Positions 1-11,231 of a DNA stretch of 64,000 nucleotides are shown piece after piece. Made by a program: the position numbers and the translations under genes. Location: assembly GCA_020746995.1 (NCBI GenBank), contig JAGPXD010000002.1:3782001-3846000 (forward strand). The letters are read 5' to 3'. Below the pieces are notes generated by a model. The model was not told the DNA's origin. It saw only the letters and a list, made by a program, of their open reading frames with translations, and did not search any database. The DNA is from Plectosphaerella cucumerina. Lineage: Eukaryota > Ascomycota > Sordariomycetes > Glomerellales > Plectosphaerellaceae. Numbering within the stretch: the stretch's first letter is position 1; each line of letters starts with the position of its first letter.

Positions 1-1061
1 TGGACGATGGAGACGAAGAAGATGATTGGGGGGATGACGTTGACGACGAAGGGCACGTTGCCATCGTAGGCGTCTGCGCCGAGCAGGAACTCGACACCGA
101 CCCTGGCGAAGCCGAGCAGGTTGCTGGCGAGCTCGGCGATCCAGGTGAAGATGTCCTGGCCGAGCTTGGTGCGGAGGACGAAGAGGCCGATGATGAACTG
201 GGCGAGCATTCCGCCGATGACGGGGCGCCAGTTGATGTGCTTGCGGTGCACCGAGGTGGCCCAGAAGATGGCGATGGTGACGACAAGACCGAAGAGAGAG
301 ACGGCACGGTTCTCACGGGTGTTGTCGCTGTGCTCAGGAGAGGCCATGGCGCCAATGATGATGACGACGACGGTGACGGCGGCACCGAGGGGGGTGCGCC
401 AGCGGGCGGGGAGACGGTCGTAGACGGCGACGGCGGTCTTCTGCCAGGTCCAGGCGATGGGGCGAGAGACCCAGGTCGAGGAGACGTAGAAGAAGAAGAT
501 GCGGAGAGCGACGCAGAGCCAGAGCAGGAAGGGGATGACCCAGTTCATGTCATCGTGGTGGAGGACGAGAGAGGCGATCCACCAACCGGTGAAGAAGGCG
601 AGGATGATGCCGTGGAAGACGGGACGGAAGCGGCGGTAGAAGGCGCGGGCGCGGCTGATGGACGAGGCCTGGGACGAGGTCTCGCCGTCGCGAGCGACGA
701 CGCCGACCTTGTTGGCCTCGTAGTCGGGGAGGTCGGAGCTGCCACCGAGCTTCTGCTTCTCAATATCGTCGACCTCGGTGCTGGCGCGAACATGGGCGGG
801 ACGGGCGTGGGCGTGGTGGCCATCGTGCTTGTGGAGGGAGCTCTGGTCGGGGATGGTCGAGTGGCCGTCGTGGGCGTAGACGACGTTGTCCTTGGGCTGG
901 GCGTGAGCGCTGTGGTGGAGGTGCTCGTGGACGTGCTGGTTCGCGGGGTCGAGGGCCGGGTCCGAGTTGCGACGGAGGTGGCCGGGGGTGATGGCGTCGC
1001 CGGCGACCGGTGGCGTTCCGGGCGGGCTCTGGCGCGTCGGCTTCTCAGCGGGAGACGACAT
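1..1061 (-). CDS. Concentrative nucleoside transporter (CNT family), C-terminus beyond window edge
   Basis: The reading frame is open from an ATG at 1061 to the left edge, giving the first 353 residues. Residues 1-145 are a hydrophilic cytosolic tail; residues 43-90 of it hold 14 histidines. From about residue 148 the protein is strongly hydrophobic (a segment with GIILAFFTGWW, then segments around WVIPFLLWLCVALRIFFFY and ATVAVVIIIGAM-like stretches). The last visible part, with GVEFLLG and NVIPPIIFFVSIV, resembles the conserved region of NupC/SLC28 carriers just before the substrate-binding core. The family imports nucleosides with H+ or Na+ across the plasma membrane. No intron is needed. 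Stop codon and substrate-binding half are not in the window. A different transporter family is possible but less likely. Confidence 0.8.
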   Translation of the reverse strand, partial: MSSPAEKPTRQSPPGTPPVAGDAITPGHLRRNSDPALDPANQHVHEHLHHSAHAQPKDNVVYAHDGHSTIPDQSSLHKHDGHHAHARPAHVRASTEVDDIEKQKLGGSSDLPDYEANKVGVVARDGETSSQASSISRARAFYRRFRPVFHGIILAFFTGWWIASLVLHHDDMNWVIPFLLWLCVALRIFFFYVSSTWVSRPIAWTWQKTAVAVYDRLPARWRTPLGAAVTVVVIIIGAMASPEHSDNTRENRAVSLFGLVVTIAIFWATSVHRKHINWRPVIGGMLAQFIIGLFVLRTKLGQDIFTWIAELASNLLGFARVGVEFLLGADAYDGNVPFVVNVIPPIIFFVSIV

Positions 1062-4000
1062 TGTGGCGGCAGTTGTCAGACTCAGGGGGGGCAAGACAGG
1101 AGAAGGGGTCTGAAGAGGAGGCAGAGGCAAGGCTCGGGGGTACGACGACAACTCGAGACTGGAATCGACGACACCTCACGAACGGGACAACCGAGAGCAA
1201 AGGCGGGACACGGATCGACGGGTCTATCAGCAAAGGAGGGGAGGGGACTCTGGTCCCTTTTGTACGAGGAAAAAAAATCCTTCGTCGCCCTCGTGCCCCC
1301 CTCCCCCCTTCGGGTTCGGGGGTGGCCTTTGGGGCCCTCCCCCAGCTGTCGATCCAGACTGCGTGGGAACCACCGACAATCGAGCCGAGCATTGGGGGGT
1401 CCAACGGCACGATAGCCAAGGGCAAGGGGTCAACCTGGGGAGAGGGAAGCGCGCCGGCCGGTGGGAATGGTGGAGGGGGACGTGGAGCGAGCGAAGAGGT
1501 GCAGCGGACTGTCCGTACCAGTACGAAGAAGGACGACGCGACCGCGACCATCCAACACGCACGAGCTTATCAGCAGCCAAGCCCTGGGATGCGGGACCCT
1601 TGGGGCTTGTGGTGTTGCCGCCATGTGGAGCGGACGGAGACGAGGAACAGGAAGCAGAGCACGGGTTGGCAGGTTAGGTTGCCAACGGACGGACGGCCAC
1701 GAGGGGGGCAAGTCTGGCTGGGCTGGTCTTCTTGCCCGTGCTTCCACCCCGGTCAAGGACACGACACGGCCGATTGATGGAATGGGGAAGTGGGAGACCA
1801 TCCACGAACCCTCTGTTGTCAGCGAGCATGGCATCTGCCATCGAGTCGAGTCGAGCATGTCAATGTGGGGGAACCCATATCGTTCGCGTTTTCTGCAGTG
1901 GGACCACGCTTTCCCTCGGTCTGTGATTTTTTCCCCCTTCCTTTGGCATTATTTGTCTTCACTGCCTATCTTCCCTCCCGCTTTTCCCCCCAGCTGTGCC
2001 GGGCGCCCGACGGCACACGACTCGCTCGGACTTGGCTGACGGGAAAGCAAACACAGCACAAAAATCCCCAATCAAATCACTGGCAATGGCCCGACGCCCG
2101 TGCCTGCCAGCCAACGCTACAGGGGGCCGCGGCAGCGAAGATAAGCGTCTGGCGGGTTTCCTGGGGACGCCTGGACGCCACCCCCCGGAACTCGAACACC
2201 CACTTCGGATTAGCGGCGGGCCCCAGTGGCGAGCTAGCGGCGCGCATCCGGATGTGGAAGGTTGATGGAAGAGGCGGCCCCCTTCCAGGGGCGCGGCCGA
2301 GCCAATGGGAGATGGATTCCAAGACGCCGGAGCAACCGTCCATCGGAGATGCGCGCCACACATGCAAGCCACCCGCGTGCTGATGTTATCGAGGTATCTG
2401 ACTAACACACTGAGTCAGACGTACACTGTTAGCAGAGCACCATCAACCGTTGATGGCTTCAACTTTCCCGGCTCTTGTTCCCCCCCGTCTTCCCCCTCCT
2501 CTCCCCCCTCCCCCGGCCAAGTTCGTGCCGCCTGGCATCGCCATCCCCCAACTCAAACAAGACGATCGTCACATTGGCAAGCCCCCCCGACGGACAGGCG
2601 GCATTCTCCATCGTCGACACTGCTGCGCCTTCTCGGAGTCGCCCGACACACTCTCTTGATCTTGATCTCAGAAAAAGCCACAAAGATACCGACGGCTGTT
2701 GCTGCTGCTGCGCGCGCCGGGGGGGTCCAAAGATTACATGCAGCTCTGGCACTTTCCCACCCCTCCTCTTCCGCCAACTGCCCGAGCAGGGGTCCGTATC
2801 GTCGCGAGGTGAGTGAGATACGCCAAGTCTGACCTCGAGTCTTCTCTCTGGTCCATCTGGTCTTGTCTCTGGACTGGCTGGCTCCTTGTCTGGCCCAGTC
2901 CTCCTCATTTGTTCGCGTCCCCGATCGACCACCACGCCACCGTCATCTTGTGTGCCACGAACTTGGACCAATTGCCACACCTTCCACGCTTTCTATCGCA
3001 CGTTCGACCACCCATTCGTCTTCCTCCTTCTGCGACATCTGACGCATGCCCAGCACCACCACCAGCTCACCACCTCTCTGCAAGCAACGCAACGCAACGC
3101 GCCGGCCTGTGATAACGGTCGCGCTCATCTCCGCGCAATCTGAAAACATGTCAATGCGGCCGGGCCCCCCTTGTCACCCCCTGCTTCCCAAGGGCGCAAC
3201 CCGCTCGTCCAATGTCGTGTGGGGAAGGGGAAGGGCGACCTGGGCGAGCGCCGAGAACACACCAAGAGGCGAACTCCCCCCCGTATCTACGCCCAATCTG
3301 GTCATCCACCGGCCGCGTGGGGCCCGTACCTTCTCGCCTCCAGGCGTCCCGGGGGCCCGGGGTGGTCGTCTTCCTGCGTCCAGTGCCTGCGTGCCTTCGA
3401 GAGCTAGCCAAGCAACAAGTCCCCCAAGTCCAAACTCACAGCTCCCAACTGACTGGACGCCCCCCTCCCCCTCGCCGTTGCAGCTTCCCAAACCATCCAA
3501 AGCTCATCCGCGAGGGATGCGTCCGTCGGTCGGCTCCGGTCCCAGCGAGAACCGAGAGCTCGAAGCTCTTTGGTCAATGCCGCCTGCCATCTGCCATCAA
3601 CGTCCTTGATACTCGGCGCCCACCGGTCCTCTCTCCCCGTTTGCACCCCCCTTTCTCTCCCCTCTCCCCCTCTCTCTCTCCCGCCCAACCCACAGCAAGC
3701 ACATCTCGCGCCCTCCTGCGCGCCCTACCTGACCATGCCCATGCCGCACGCAGGGCCCCCGCTGATCGACCCAGAGAACCCCTTGGACGGACGGGCTGCC
3801 TGCGCTTCCGTCCTGCACGCTCCCGACAGAGTGACACGCGATGCACCTCACTAGCCAGAACAGTATCCCCCCCGAGAGGCCGCTCGACCACTTCCCCAGA
3901 CGAGAGCCCTCCCCTCATCCACTTTCTGTACTTGTACGTACTTAGCTCACGCGAAGAGGGCACGTTCCGCATGATCCTTGCCGTCGGGTCTGGAACACTT

Positions 4001-4512
4001 CTTATCCAGACGGTAATCCGCCACATCGGGAGCCCCCCTTTTTTGGGCGACGGGGCCGCAGATAAGAAAAAGAAGGACACAGCAAATCGTGACCACTTAG
4101 GTTCTAATCGAAGGATTGCTCCCGGCTCAGAGCTGACCCAGTTCGGGTTGTACACACGAGCACACACGCAGGGCTGTACGGGCCCGTCCGACGAGACAGC
4201 CGCATCGCACATGCCGGCATCCGGCACGGCAGCGTCGCCTCGGCTTGGCACTTCGCGGACTCAGCTCGGTCACGGGATATCGCGGTCGGAAGATGACAGA
4301 TAAGTCCAAGTGGGTCAATTGAAAAAGTACATGTACCCAAGGCTATAGACAGCCTTGAAGGACGTCGAGCGTCTTCTCGGCAGGACCGGTCAAGGGAGCG
4401 GGAAAGTATTTACAGGTGAAGATGGCGGGAGATCATATCATATCATGTGATAATCCTCCCCGAGTGTCGTGGTCGCCAAAACGGTATGTCCACGCCCCAA
4501 GCAATGGCATGC
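1062..4512. other. 3.4 kb intergenic region without a supportable gene
   Basis: This lies between the 5' end of the nucleoside transporter and the 3' end of the secreted metallopeptidase, both on the minus strand, so it should hold the transporter's promoter and leader. Open frames here are short, Pro/Arg/Ser-rich in all frames, and carry no recognisable motif. C- and CT-rich tracts (about 2480-2515 and 3630-3690) are typical of fungal promoter DNA. I see no tRNA or transposon feature. Confidence 0.6.
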
Positions 4513-5823
4513 TTACAGGCACTGCGAGTAGTAGGGGTTGATGACGTTGCACTTGAGGCCGGCAGCGCACTGCGTCGGGCCCTTGAAGCCGGTGCCGCCG
4601 CACTGTCCCCATTGTCCGACGACGGCGCCGGTGGCGGACGTCGGGGCCGGAGCGGTCGCCGCCTTGGTGGTGGCAGGAGCGGCGGCGGCCTTGGACGTCG
4701 TGGCAGCAGCCTTGGAGGTGGTCACGGCGGCAGCGGCCTTGGTGGTCGTGGCAGCGGCCTTCGAGGTGGTGGCAGCAGCGGCAGGCCTGGTCGTGGTAGC
4801 GGCAGCAACCGGCTTGGTGGTCGCCGGGGTGGCGGCGGCGCGGCCCTGCCAGCTGCGGTTGCGGGAGAGCTCGTACCACCAGTTGCGGAGCATCCAGCCG
4901 TCAAAGTCGGTGATCTTGTTGGACGAGCCGGCGAGCATGACGAAGCTGTTGACGCCCGAGGGGGTCCAGTCGTAGAAGTCGTCGAGGCCGAAGGTGTGTC
5001 CGATCTCGTGCTGGTAGATGTGGATGTTCTCCTGGGCAAGGGCGCCCATGAAGTACTCGCGGCCGACGCGCGAGCCCCAGTCGCCGCCGGCGCCGCCGCT
5101 GAAGCCGTCAGTGAGCCAGAGGGTCTGGTCGTAGCGGCGCGAGGCGCCGCCGGGGCAGCGGCTGTAGTCGCCGTTCTGGTTGAAGAAGCGGCCGCAGGCC
5201 GTGGCGCACTGCGGCGCACCCTCGCCGTCCTTCTCCGTGTAGACGTCGATGCCGGCCGTGGAGCCCTGGAGGAGAGCCTTGTCGCGCACAGCCCAGCCAG
5301 TGATCTTAACTGGAATGTTTGTATAAGGGAAGCCGTCGAAGCCGTAGAGCCACTCAAACCACTTGGCGTAGGAACGGGAAGCAGCCTCGGCGATCTGGGC
5401 GCGCTGGGCCTCGGTGACGGACGCGCTGGACTCCCAGCGGACGCAGAGGTTGACAGTACTGCGGGAAAGATGTCAGCTTACAGTGACTCGAAGGTATTGT
5501 TAACTCTCGTCAGGGAAGGCTCACCCGTCGGCGGCCATCAGCTGGTCCCAGCCAAAGTTCTTGAAGCCGTACAGGCCCTGGGAGTAGGTCGCGACCTGGT
5601 GGTCCCACACCTGCTTGAGGGGAGTGACGAGGGCGGAGGGCGGGTTCCAGCCGGTCTGGCGCTTAGAGGGACGGTTGGTAACGCGGCGGGCGACGCTGGA
5701 GCCCTCCTGGCCGGAGAGAGCGGCCCAGACGGAGCCATCCTCATCGGAGGGGGTGGAGATGTCGTAGCTGGCAACACTTGCCGCGAGGGCCAGCATCGCG
5801 GCGGAAGAAAAGAAGGACTTCAT
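4513..5823 (-). CDS. Secreted zincin metallopeptidase with C-terminal CBM1 cellulose-binding module
   Basis: Two exons, 5823-5525 and 5458-4513, with an intron carrying GTGAGC, GCTGAC branch and CGCAG acceptor, give 414 residues. Residues 1-19 are a signal peptide, followed by a possible Kex2 site (SKR, 53-55). The zinc site is HEIGHTFGLDD at 250-260 (HExxHxxGxxD form of metzincin-like enzymes), with a possible Met-turn near Met274. Residues 305-377 are a low-complexity Ala/Thr/Lys/Pro linker built on TTSKAAA-like repeats. Residues 380-414 form a fungal CBM1 with the GQCGG motif and four cysteines (386, 397, 403, 413). Expected role: extracellular protein cleavage while bound to cellulose or plant wall. 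Substrate is unknown. The start was chosen because it gives a clean signal peptide. Confidence 0.9.
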
Positions 5824-6981
5824 GGTGAGTGGTTTTGAAAAGAGTGGATCTGTGAATACAACAGGAAAAAAGAGGGTGTTGAGGAAAGAGAGAGAGAGCG
5901 GTTGGAGAGAGAAGAGAGGATCCTTTCCGTCAACCTTCCACGATGGTGACCAGGCTCTTAAAGGATCATCAGCCCAGCTCGCCACCTGCTTGCCGCTGTC
6001 AGTATTTCTCCGCCATGACACCAAGCAGGGCTCCAATATCCGTCCATCTCGTGTTCAGCCTGCTTTCCTTGAATCCTTGCGGAGGTGGAGGTTGCAGGGG
6101 CCATGGGCCCCTCGGAGTTTTCACCACCAAGCGGGAAGCGAGTAAGGGGGGCTCGGGATCGGGTTCGCTACCGGCCAATATGTCCCGCGCCATAAGGCTT
6201 CAAGCGGGCATGCCGTCCGACCCCCGAGCCCTAAATGGGATGACGGGCCGGGGTATGAGGCCCAGGCCCGGCCCACACGGGGCCTTGATGAAACGGATTG
6301 CCGGGGACAATAGGCCGACGCATGACCATCCCCCACGTTTATTGCACTCTACCTGGTAAGGTGAGGCCATGGTTCGGGGCGATCTGGCTGTCGCCGGGTG
6401 ATCAAACGACGGGTGATTGCCAGTTGAGCTGGTAGAAGTTCTGGAAGCGTCAGAGGGGGAGACAAATTTTGAGGTATCGAATACAACGAATCTCTCAGAA
6501 TGTAGACGATCAGACGTAGTGGCATGTCAAAGCTCCTGCGCGAAGGTCGGCAGAGGCGGCTGTTCGAGTCGTGCTACGAGATAGACGCAAACGAGCAACG
6601 CCGACATCCGCGCCAATTCCCCCCTTTGCGCGTTGAGTAAAATGACTGTAGACTTGGTCAATAAGCCTGACAAAGGACAAGTTATGTGAAACGCTGGCTC
6701 TGATGAGAAGGAATATTTGGGCTTGGCATCTGCAGTCAGTGCCGGGATGCTGCAGCCCATGTCCCTGGAACGTCGGAAATGAATTTGCCTTGCGGAGGCA
6801 TGGTCCCGTCGTGCTGGGCTGGCTGTATCACGTGGTCCAGCTGACTCATCGAGCTGACTGGACCTCACGCCGAGGCAGTGGGGAACATCACCATTCATCC
6901 ACGACATCGTGACCACAACCACCATTCGCACCAAGCTAGACATCCACTATTCACCACGAAGATACTGAGAGAAGATTCAAA
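5824..6981. other. Divergent promoter region, metallopeptidase / deaminase
   Basis: 1.16 kb between two divergently transcribed genes. On the minus strand a weak TTTAAG element lies about 130 bp upstream of the metallopeptidase ATG. No long frame with plausible codon use is present. Confidence 0.5.
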
Positions 6982-8293
6982 ATGAAGACAGACCGATACC
7001 TCAATCTCTGCCTCGAGCAGGCAGCCAATTCCACCCTCCGCCACCGCCACGGCTGCATCGTCGTCAAGGGGGGCAAGGTCATCGGCCAGGGCTTCAACGA
7101 TCCTCGTCCTGGCTTCGACGGCGGTCTGCCCAGCGCAGCCTCCATTGACAACGGTCGCTCGTCTGACCAGTCGCTCTCGATGCATTCGGAGATGATGGCC
7201 ATCCACTCCGTCCTCTCCTCCTCCGCCTCGGCCACCACGGCAAAGGCTGAGAGGCGTATCGCTCGCGACCTGAAGCGCGACCGAGGCATGCGTCGCGAGG
7301 CAGTCAATTCGTACGCTGAGCGCATCATCGCTGAGACTTTGGGCCGAGGTCTCGCCCTGCCCACCGCCGAGTCGGGCTTTGAACCCCGCCGATGCCGCGT
7401 CGCTGAATTGCTATCACGGGAAGACCTACTACGAAGGCAACAAGCACTATCATCAGAAGGCCTACTACAATGCCCAGAAGTATGGGCAGAAGAACCCGAA
7501 GCACTACTACGAGGCTGAGCCGCTTGTTGAGTTGGGCATATCTTCAACTGGTACATGTCAAAGAGCAACAAGAGGCTATGAACCATCACGTCCGTCGGGC
7601 ACGGCCAGGAAGGCACGGGGGAAGTCGGGACGCCTGGCTTATACTGCCCCAGGCGACCAATGCCGGACGCGAGTGCAGTCGAATTCCTCAGCAACTGCCA
7701 AGCCGGTCAACTTTCCACTGGGCAAGACTTCGTCAAACGAACCAGTCGGTGTCATGGACCGATGGAAGCACTCGAAGCTTCATGGCGCCGACATTTACGT
7801 TGCCCGCCTTTCGAGATGCGGCCCGTCACCCTGTCAGCACCCGGTACCAACCCAAAGGAATGCCTTGTCTTCCAGCAACACCATTTACGAGCCTCCCTCA
7901 GCGCCAATCCACCTCGCCAGCATAACGGGCTCGCTCTTCGACGAAATTACATGTCAGCCGAAAGATCAGCCACCGACGCCGCAGCCCAAACGCCAGCGTC
8001 GCGGCGTGTGCACACCCGACCCCGCCAGCATCGCGATTGAGTCCCGGCCGTGCTACCGCTGCGTCCTCTTCATGCACTCGGTCGGCATTCGTCGGGTCTT
8101 TTGGACGGACAAGGACGGGCAATGGCATGGCTCCAAAGTCCGGGCTCTAGTCGAGATGCTGGAGCAGGGGATCGTGCCGTCGACGACAGAGGCTCCCGAT
8201 GGCCTTTTCGTTACGAAGCACGAAGTTCTCCGGCTTTACATGTCACGCCATCAGTCGATAGCAGTGAGTTTCAAGGGTCTGGGTCTGGCTTGA
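6982..8293 (+). CDS. Cytidine/deoxycytidylate deaminase-fold protein with an apparent frameshift
   Basis: The first frame opens MKTDRYLNLCLEQAANS and contains HRHGCIVVKGGKVIG and the zinc/catalytic HxE motif (HSEMMAI, His68 and Glu70). The second zinc motif, PCYRCVLFMHSVGIRRVFW, lies about 1 kb further on in another frame, near 8048-8104. This split layout, with a long variable insert between HxE and PCxxC and a conserved GADIYVARL before PCxxC, fits a fungal deaminase-like family. The frame changes at about 7378-7390. Codons upstream (frame of 6982) and downstream (the Tyr/His-rich segment 7391-7530) both show the GC-rich third positions of real coding DNA, and no plausible intron lies between them. 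One extra base in the CCCC run at 7383-7386 would explain it, as mutation or assembly error. An additional intron (for example donor near 7551, acceptor near 7652) is possible. Substrate unknown. Confidence 0.7.
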
Positions 8294-8945
8294 GGCGAAT
8301 GTTGACCAAGCCAGGGTACTCTCAAGAGCCACAAGCAATAGTTGCAGCGATTGAGCGGCTTGTCCGTAATAAACAACCACGCAGAAGCACCTGGCATCTT
8401 ACTACCTTTATCTCTTCTTTCCACAAGGCTTTTCTCAAGAAGACGCTCTTCCCGGAGCCATGGCTGGCTTGCCAGGTCTTCGGTCGTACAGAGGCGGTAC
8501 TCTACTGTGCTTAGATGCGAGATAGTAGTCAACCCGGTCTTGCCGGTGTCCAAAAGTCGCACGGAGCGGAGCAACGTCCGCAAGGTCCGTGCCCTCAGAC
8601 GTCACGGTGGCGAGTTCTCCGCATTTTGTGTGTGTGAACGAATGCGCCCAGCAACTCTGGCCATCGGATTTCTCTCGGAATCCGCCCCGGTGATCCAATC
8701 ACCTGGCTGAATTCACGAGAATGCATTGTATTCTCGATGGCTGATCACAAAATCCCCATGTTTGGTAAGCATGATGCAAAGCTAGCAGGGCCTTCAAGTA
8801 CCTGGTGCCTCGCCATTCCACATCAATCGGACGTCATCCTCCATCAACACCCAAGTCCAAGGGCAGACAAGAAGCAAGCAGTCAATCACTATTATCTTAT
8901 CTTTGCACAGTCAATATCCACTCCCTACTCATCATCCCAATTGCA
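8294..8945. other. Intergenic region upstream of the bZIP gene
   Basis: About 650 bp between two plus-strand genes. The deaminase model ends with a GTGAGT sequence at 8263 that could be a donor for an unrecognised last exon here, but I see no conserved continuation. The second half should hold the bZIP promoter. Confidence 0.45.
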
Positions 8946-9701
8946 ATGGGAACATCAAGAAAAGACTCGAAGAGGCATCCCGGCGGTAGCAAGCCCGGAA
9001 CATCTCCCTTGCCGAGCACGGAGCAGCACACATCACACCGGTCGCATGTCTCCAACTTCTATCAAAAGCCAGAGGCCAGGTTCTCGCCCGTCACCTCGAG
9101 CAGTCGACCAAGGCAATCAACCGACGAGTCGCGTCAATCCCACTCTCCGCCGCCATCACTGTCACCTCCAGGCACATCAGATCGCAAGTCCAAGCTGCGC
9201 CTCCGAAACAGAGAGGCCGCTCATAAGTGTCGCAAGCGGAAACAACGCAGCATCGCGCAGCTGCAGAACCAAGAGGTCGCCGTCGAGGCCATGCACGACG
9301 CGCTCATGACCGAGGCGGCGCAGCTGCAGCAAGAGGCGCTGGTGTTGAAGAATATGGTCCTCGACCATGGAAGGTGCAACTGTGACTTCATCGAGGACTA
9401 CATCAAGGGGGCTGCGTCGAGCCTGGTTCACCAGGGAGGTGTCGGGTGTCCCGACGCCAACGTGGCGCCCTTTGACAATGGGGCAGCTCAACCCTCCAAT
9501 GTCATCAAGGTCGAGGACGACACGGCAGAAGCAGGCTTCCTAGGGGTAGACACGTATTCCCAGGGGAATGATGCAGGGTACCAGCCACGTATGGGACAAT
9601 ATGAGGGAATTGGGGCTACGGGAGCATCGAGCATGGACATGGCCATGTCGCCGCTTGGTTTACAAGGGCAGTCCATGCATAATCTTGGTCTACGCTTATA
9701 A
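8946..9701 (+). CDS. bZIP transcription factor, ATF/CREB-like
   Basis: Intronless, 251 residues, starting at the first ATG of the frame. Residues 1-78 are Ser/Pro-rich and disordered. The basic region is at about 80-100 (KLRLRNREAAHKCRKRKQ) and contains the N-x7-R bZIP signature (Asn88, Arg96). It is followed by a coiled coil ending near VLDHGRCNC (138-146), the placement and Cys pattern seen in fungal ATF/CREB factors of the Atf1 type, although the leucine heptads are irregular. The C-terminal 100 residues are acidic to neutral and disordered. Expected role: nuclear DNA-binding regulator, likely stress or development. The target sites and partner are not visible. It has no regulatory link I can show to its neighbours. 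Confidence 0.9.
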   Translation: MGTSRKDSKRHPGGSKPGTSPLPSTEQHTSHRSHVSNFYQKPEARFSPVTSSSRPRQSTDESRQSHSPPPSLSPPGTSDRKSKLRLRNREAAHKCRKRKQRSIAQLQNQEVAVEAMHDALMTEAAQLQQEALVLKNMVLDHGRCNCDFIEDYIKGAASSLVHQGGVGCPDANVAPFDNGAAQPSNVIKVEDDTAEAGFLGVDTYSQGNDAGYQPRMGQYEGIGATGASSMDMAMSPLGLQGQSMHNLGLRL

Positions 9702-9894
9702 TTCTTCCTTTCGGAGTTGGCTTATCAAATAGGACCATCTGGTAGCAAATTTCTCTATTCATCAGGGATTGAGATTCTCCGTCTGCAGGCATCAACCGGA
9801 CCAGCGCGCTGATGCCCCCGGTCGTCCCATAACAACACACATGACATGGCTTTCGATTCCCGCGACTACCCATGTTGAAACCTCCCTCCTGCCC

Positions 9895-10780
9895 TTATAC
9901 GCTGGAGAACCCCGGGTTCAGCCCCCACTCCCCCGCCGGTGCCGTATCCATACTGAACCATCCGCCCACGGTTGCGATGATCGCCACAACCAACTGCATC
10001 CCAAACATGATGATGAGCCTCGTCGCAAACGTCCCCGTAATAGGATCCAGGACCGGGTATGGCGTGAACGCGTACGTCAGGCTGTGGCCCAGTCGGACGA
10101 GCTGGAAGGGCAGAGCGGCACACGCTGCGATCAGGAGATACTTTGCCGCCAGGAAGTTGGGGTGTGACTTGAGCGCCAGCACGCGCTTGCCCGTCGTCCA
10201 GATCCAGCCGCCCAGGCCGAAGAGCATGGCGAAGAGCATGAGGCAGTTGCCGATGTGGTTGAGATCTTCGAAGACGACGCCGCCGGCGTGGTCGGGGCTC
10301 GGGGCACCGCCGTAGGTCGCGAGGCCGATGCCGGCCGTCATGGCGAGGTGCATGACGCCTAGCATGATTTTCTCGACCCAACGTTTCGGCGGGAGGGGGA
10401 GGAGGATGTTGCTACACGGAGGAGGTCAGTCCGGCTCTTCTTCTTGGTGACTACTCCCGTGGCTACACTTACACCTCGTAGACCATGCCGATAAGCGTCA
10501 GTGACAGACAAGCAATACTGCCGGCGTTGGTCATGATGGCGACGGTGTTGGGGATCTCGGGCTCGTTGCGCTTGGCGACCTGCCAGGCGTCCGAGACGAA
10601 GCGCAGGGGGAAGTAGGTGACGAAGATGGGCCAGCACACCATGCCCTTCTTGCCGTATTTCCAGGCGATCCAGATGACTGGGAAGAAGAGGATGGCGTAG
10701 ATGACTAGGTCGGCAATGGCGAGATTGATCTTGGCCGCCGATGGCGGCGGCGGCATGGCGAAGTCTGAGGAGGCCGTCAT
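9895..10780 (-). CDS. DUF7702-type multi-pass membrane protein
   Basis: Two exons, 10780-10473 and 10411-9895, joined across a 61-nt intron (GTAAGT donor, ACTGAC branch, GTGTAG acceptor), give 274 residues. About seven hydrophobic segments are visible, for example IADLVIYAILFFPVIWIAW, LIGMVYEV at the junction, GNCLMLFAMLFGLGGWIW and IIMFGMQLVVAIIATVGGWF. The pattern and length match the fungal DUF7702 family, whose function is not established. The ATG at 10780 is used; the frame upstream has no other ATG. The gene is convergent with the bZIP gene, with 193 bp between stops. Confidence 0.85.
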
Positions 10781-11231
10781 GGTAGGAGTTCTCGCGTTCT
10801 GCACTTTTTGAATCCGAAGGAGTGGACAAAAGAGTCTCGAGAAGCCTTGGGCTGGAATCGAGATGGATGGTTCTGCAAGGGCATGTTTTTATGTCAGATC
10901 GTCCGCATGTCTGCCTTGATGTAAGTGAGGCTCGCGGAAGCGAGACCGAAACCGAGCGGGCGGATCTTGACTCGCTGCTTCGCCCGCTCCATCCGGCCCA
11001 CAAGGCACTACCGGCATCTTTCCGGAAGCAAAACTACAAATCAACAGGCAGAGAAGTAATCAACAGCAGGGAAGGACTCGGTATCTTGAACTTAAAAAAC
11101 TCGTGTTGTCATTGCAGCTCAATATCTGAAACAAAGTGCGGCCCTGACTAGTCGTTGCCGCCAAGATCACCACGGGTATTCCCATTTTCCTTGCCACGGC
11201 AAGCGCAGCGCTCGATTGCCAACTGGAGGGC
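10781..11231. other. Intergenic region upstream of the DUF7702 gene
   Basis: 450 bp between two tandem minus-strand genes. It should carry the promoter of the DUF7702 gene and the 3' end of the permease transcript. No gene or recognisable element is seen. Confidence 0.5.

Noticed and set aside
237..1415. 392-residue plus-strand frame over the nucleoside transporter
   Set aside because: It is antisense to a frame with clear membrane segments and good codon use; the Gly/Val/Glu-rich product is a shadow of the minus-strand gene.
3212..4303. 363-residue plus-strand frame in the left intergenic region
   Set aside because: Pro/Arg/Ser-rich translation of CT-rich DNA, no motif, no coding-like codon pattern.
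4447..5838. 463-residue plus-strand frame over the metallopeptidase
   Set aside because: It is antisense to the exons that encode the signal peptide, zinc site and CBM1, and it crosses their intron.
7480..7531. 52-nt intron (GTATGG...TTGAG) to explain the deaminase frame change
   Set aside because: It keeps phase, but the stretch just before it has poor codon use in the upstream frame and good codon use in the downstream frame, and GAG is a weak acceptor; a one-base shift near 7385 fits better.
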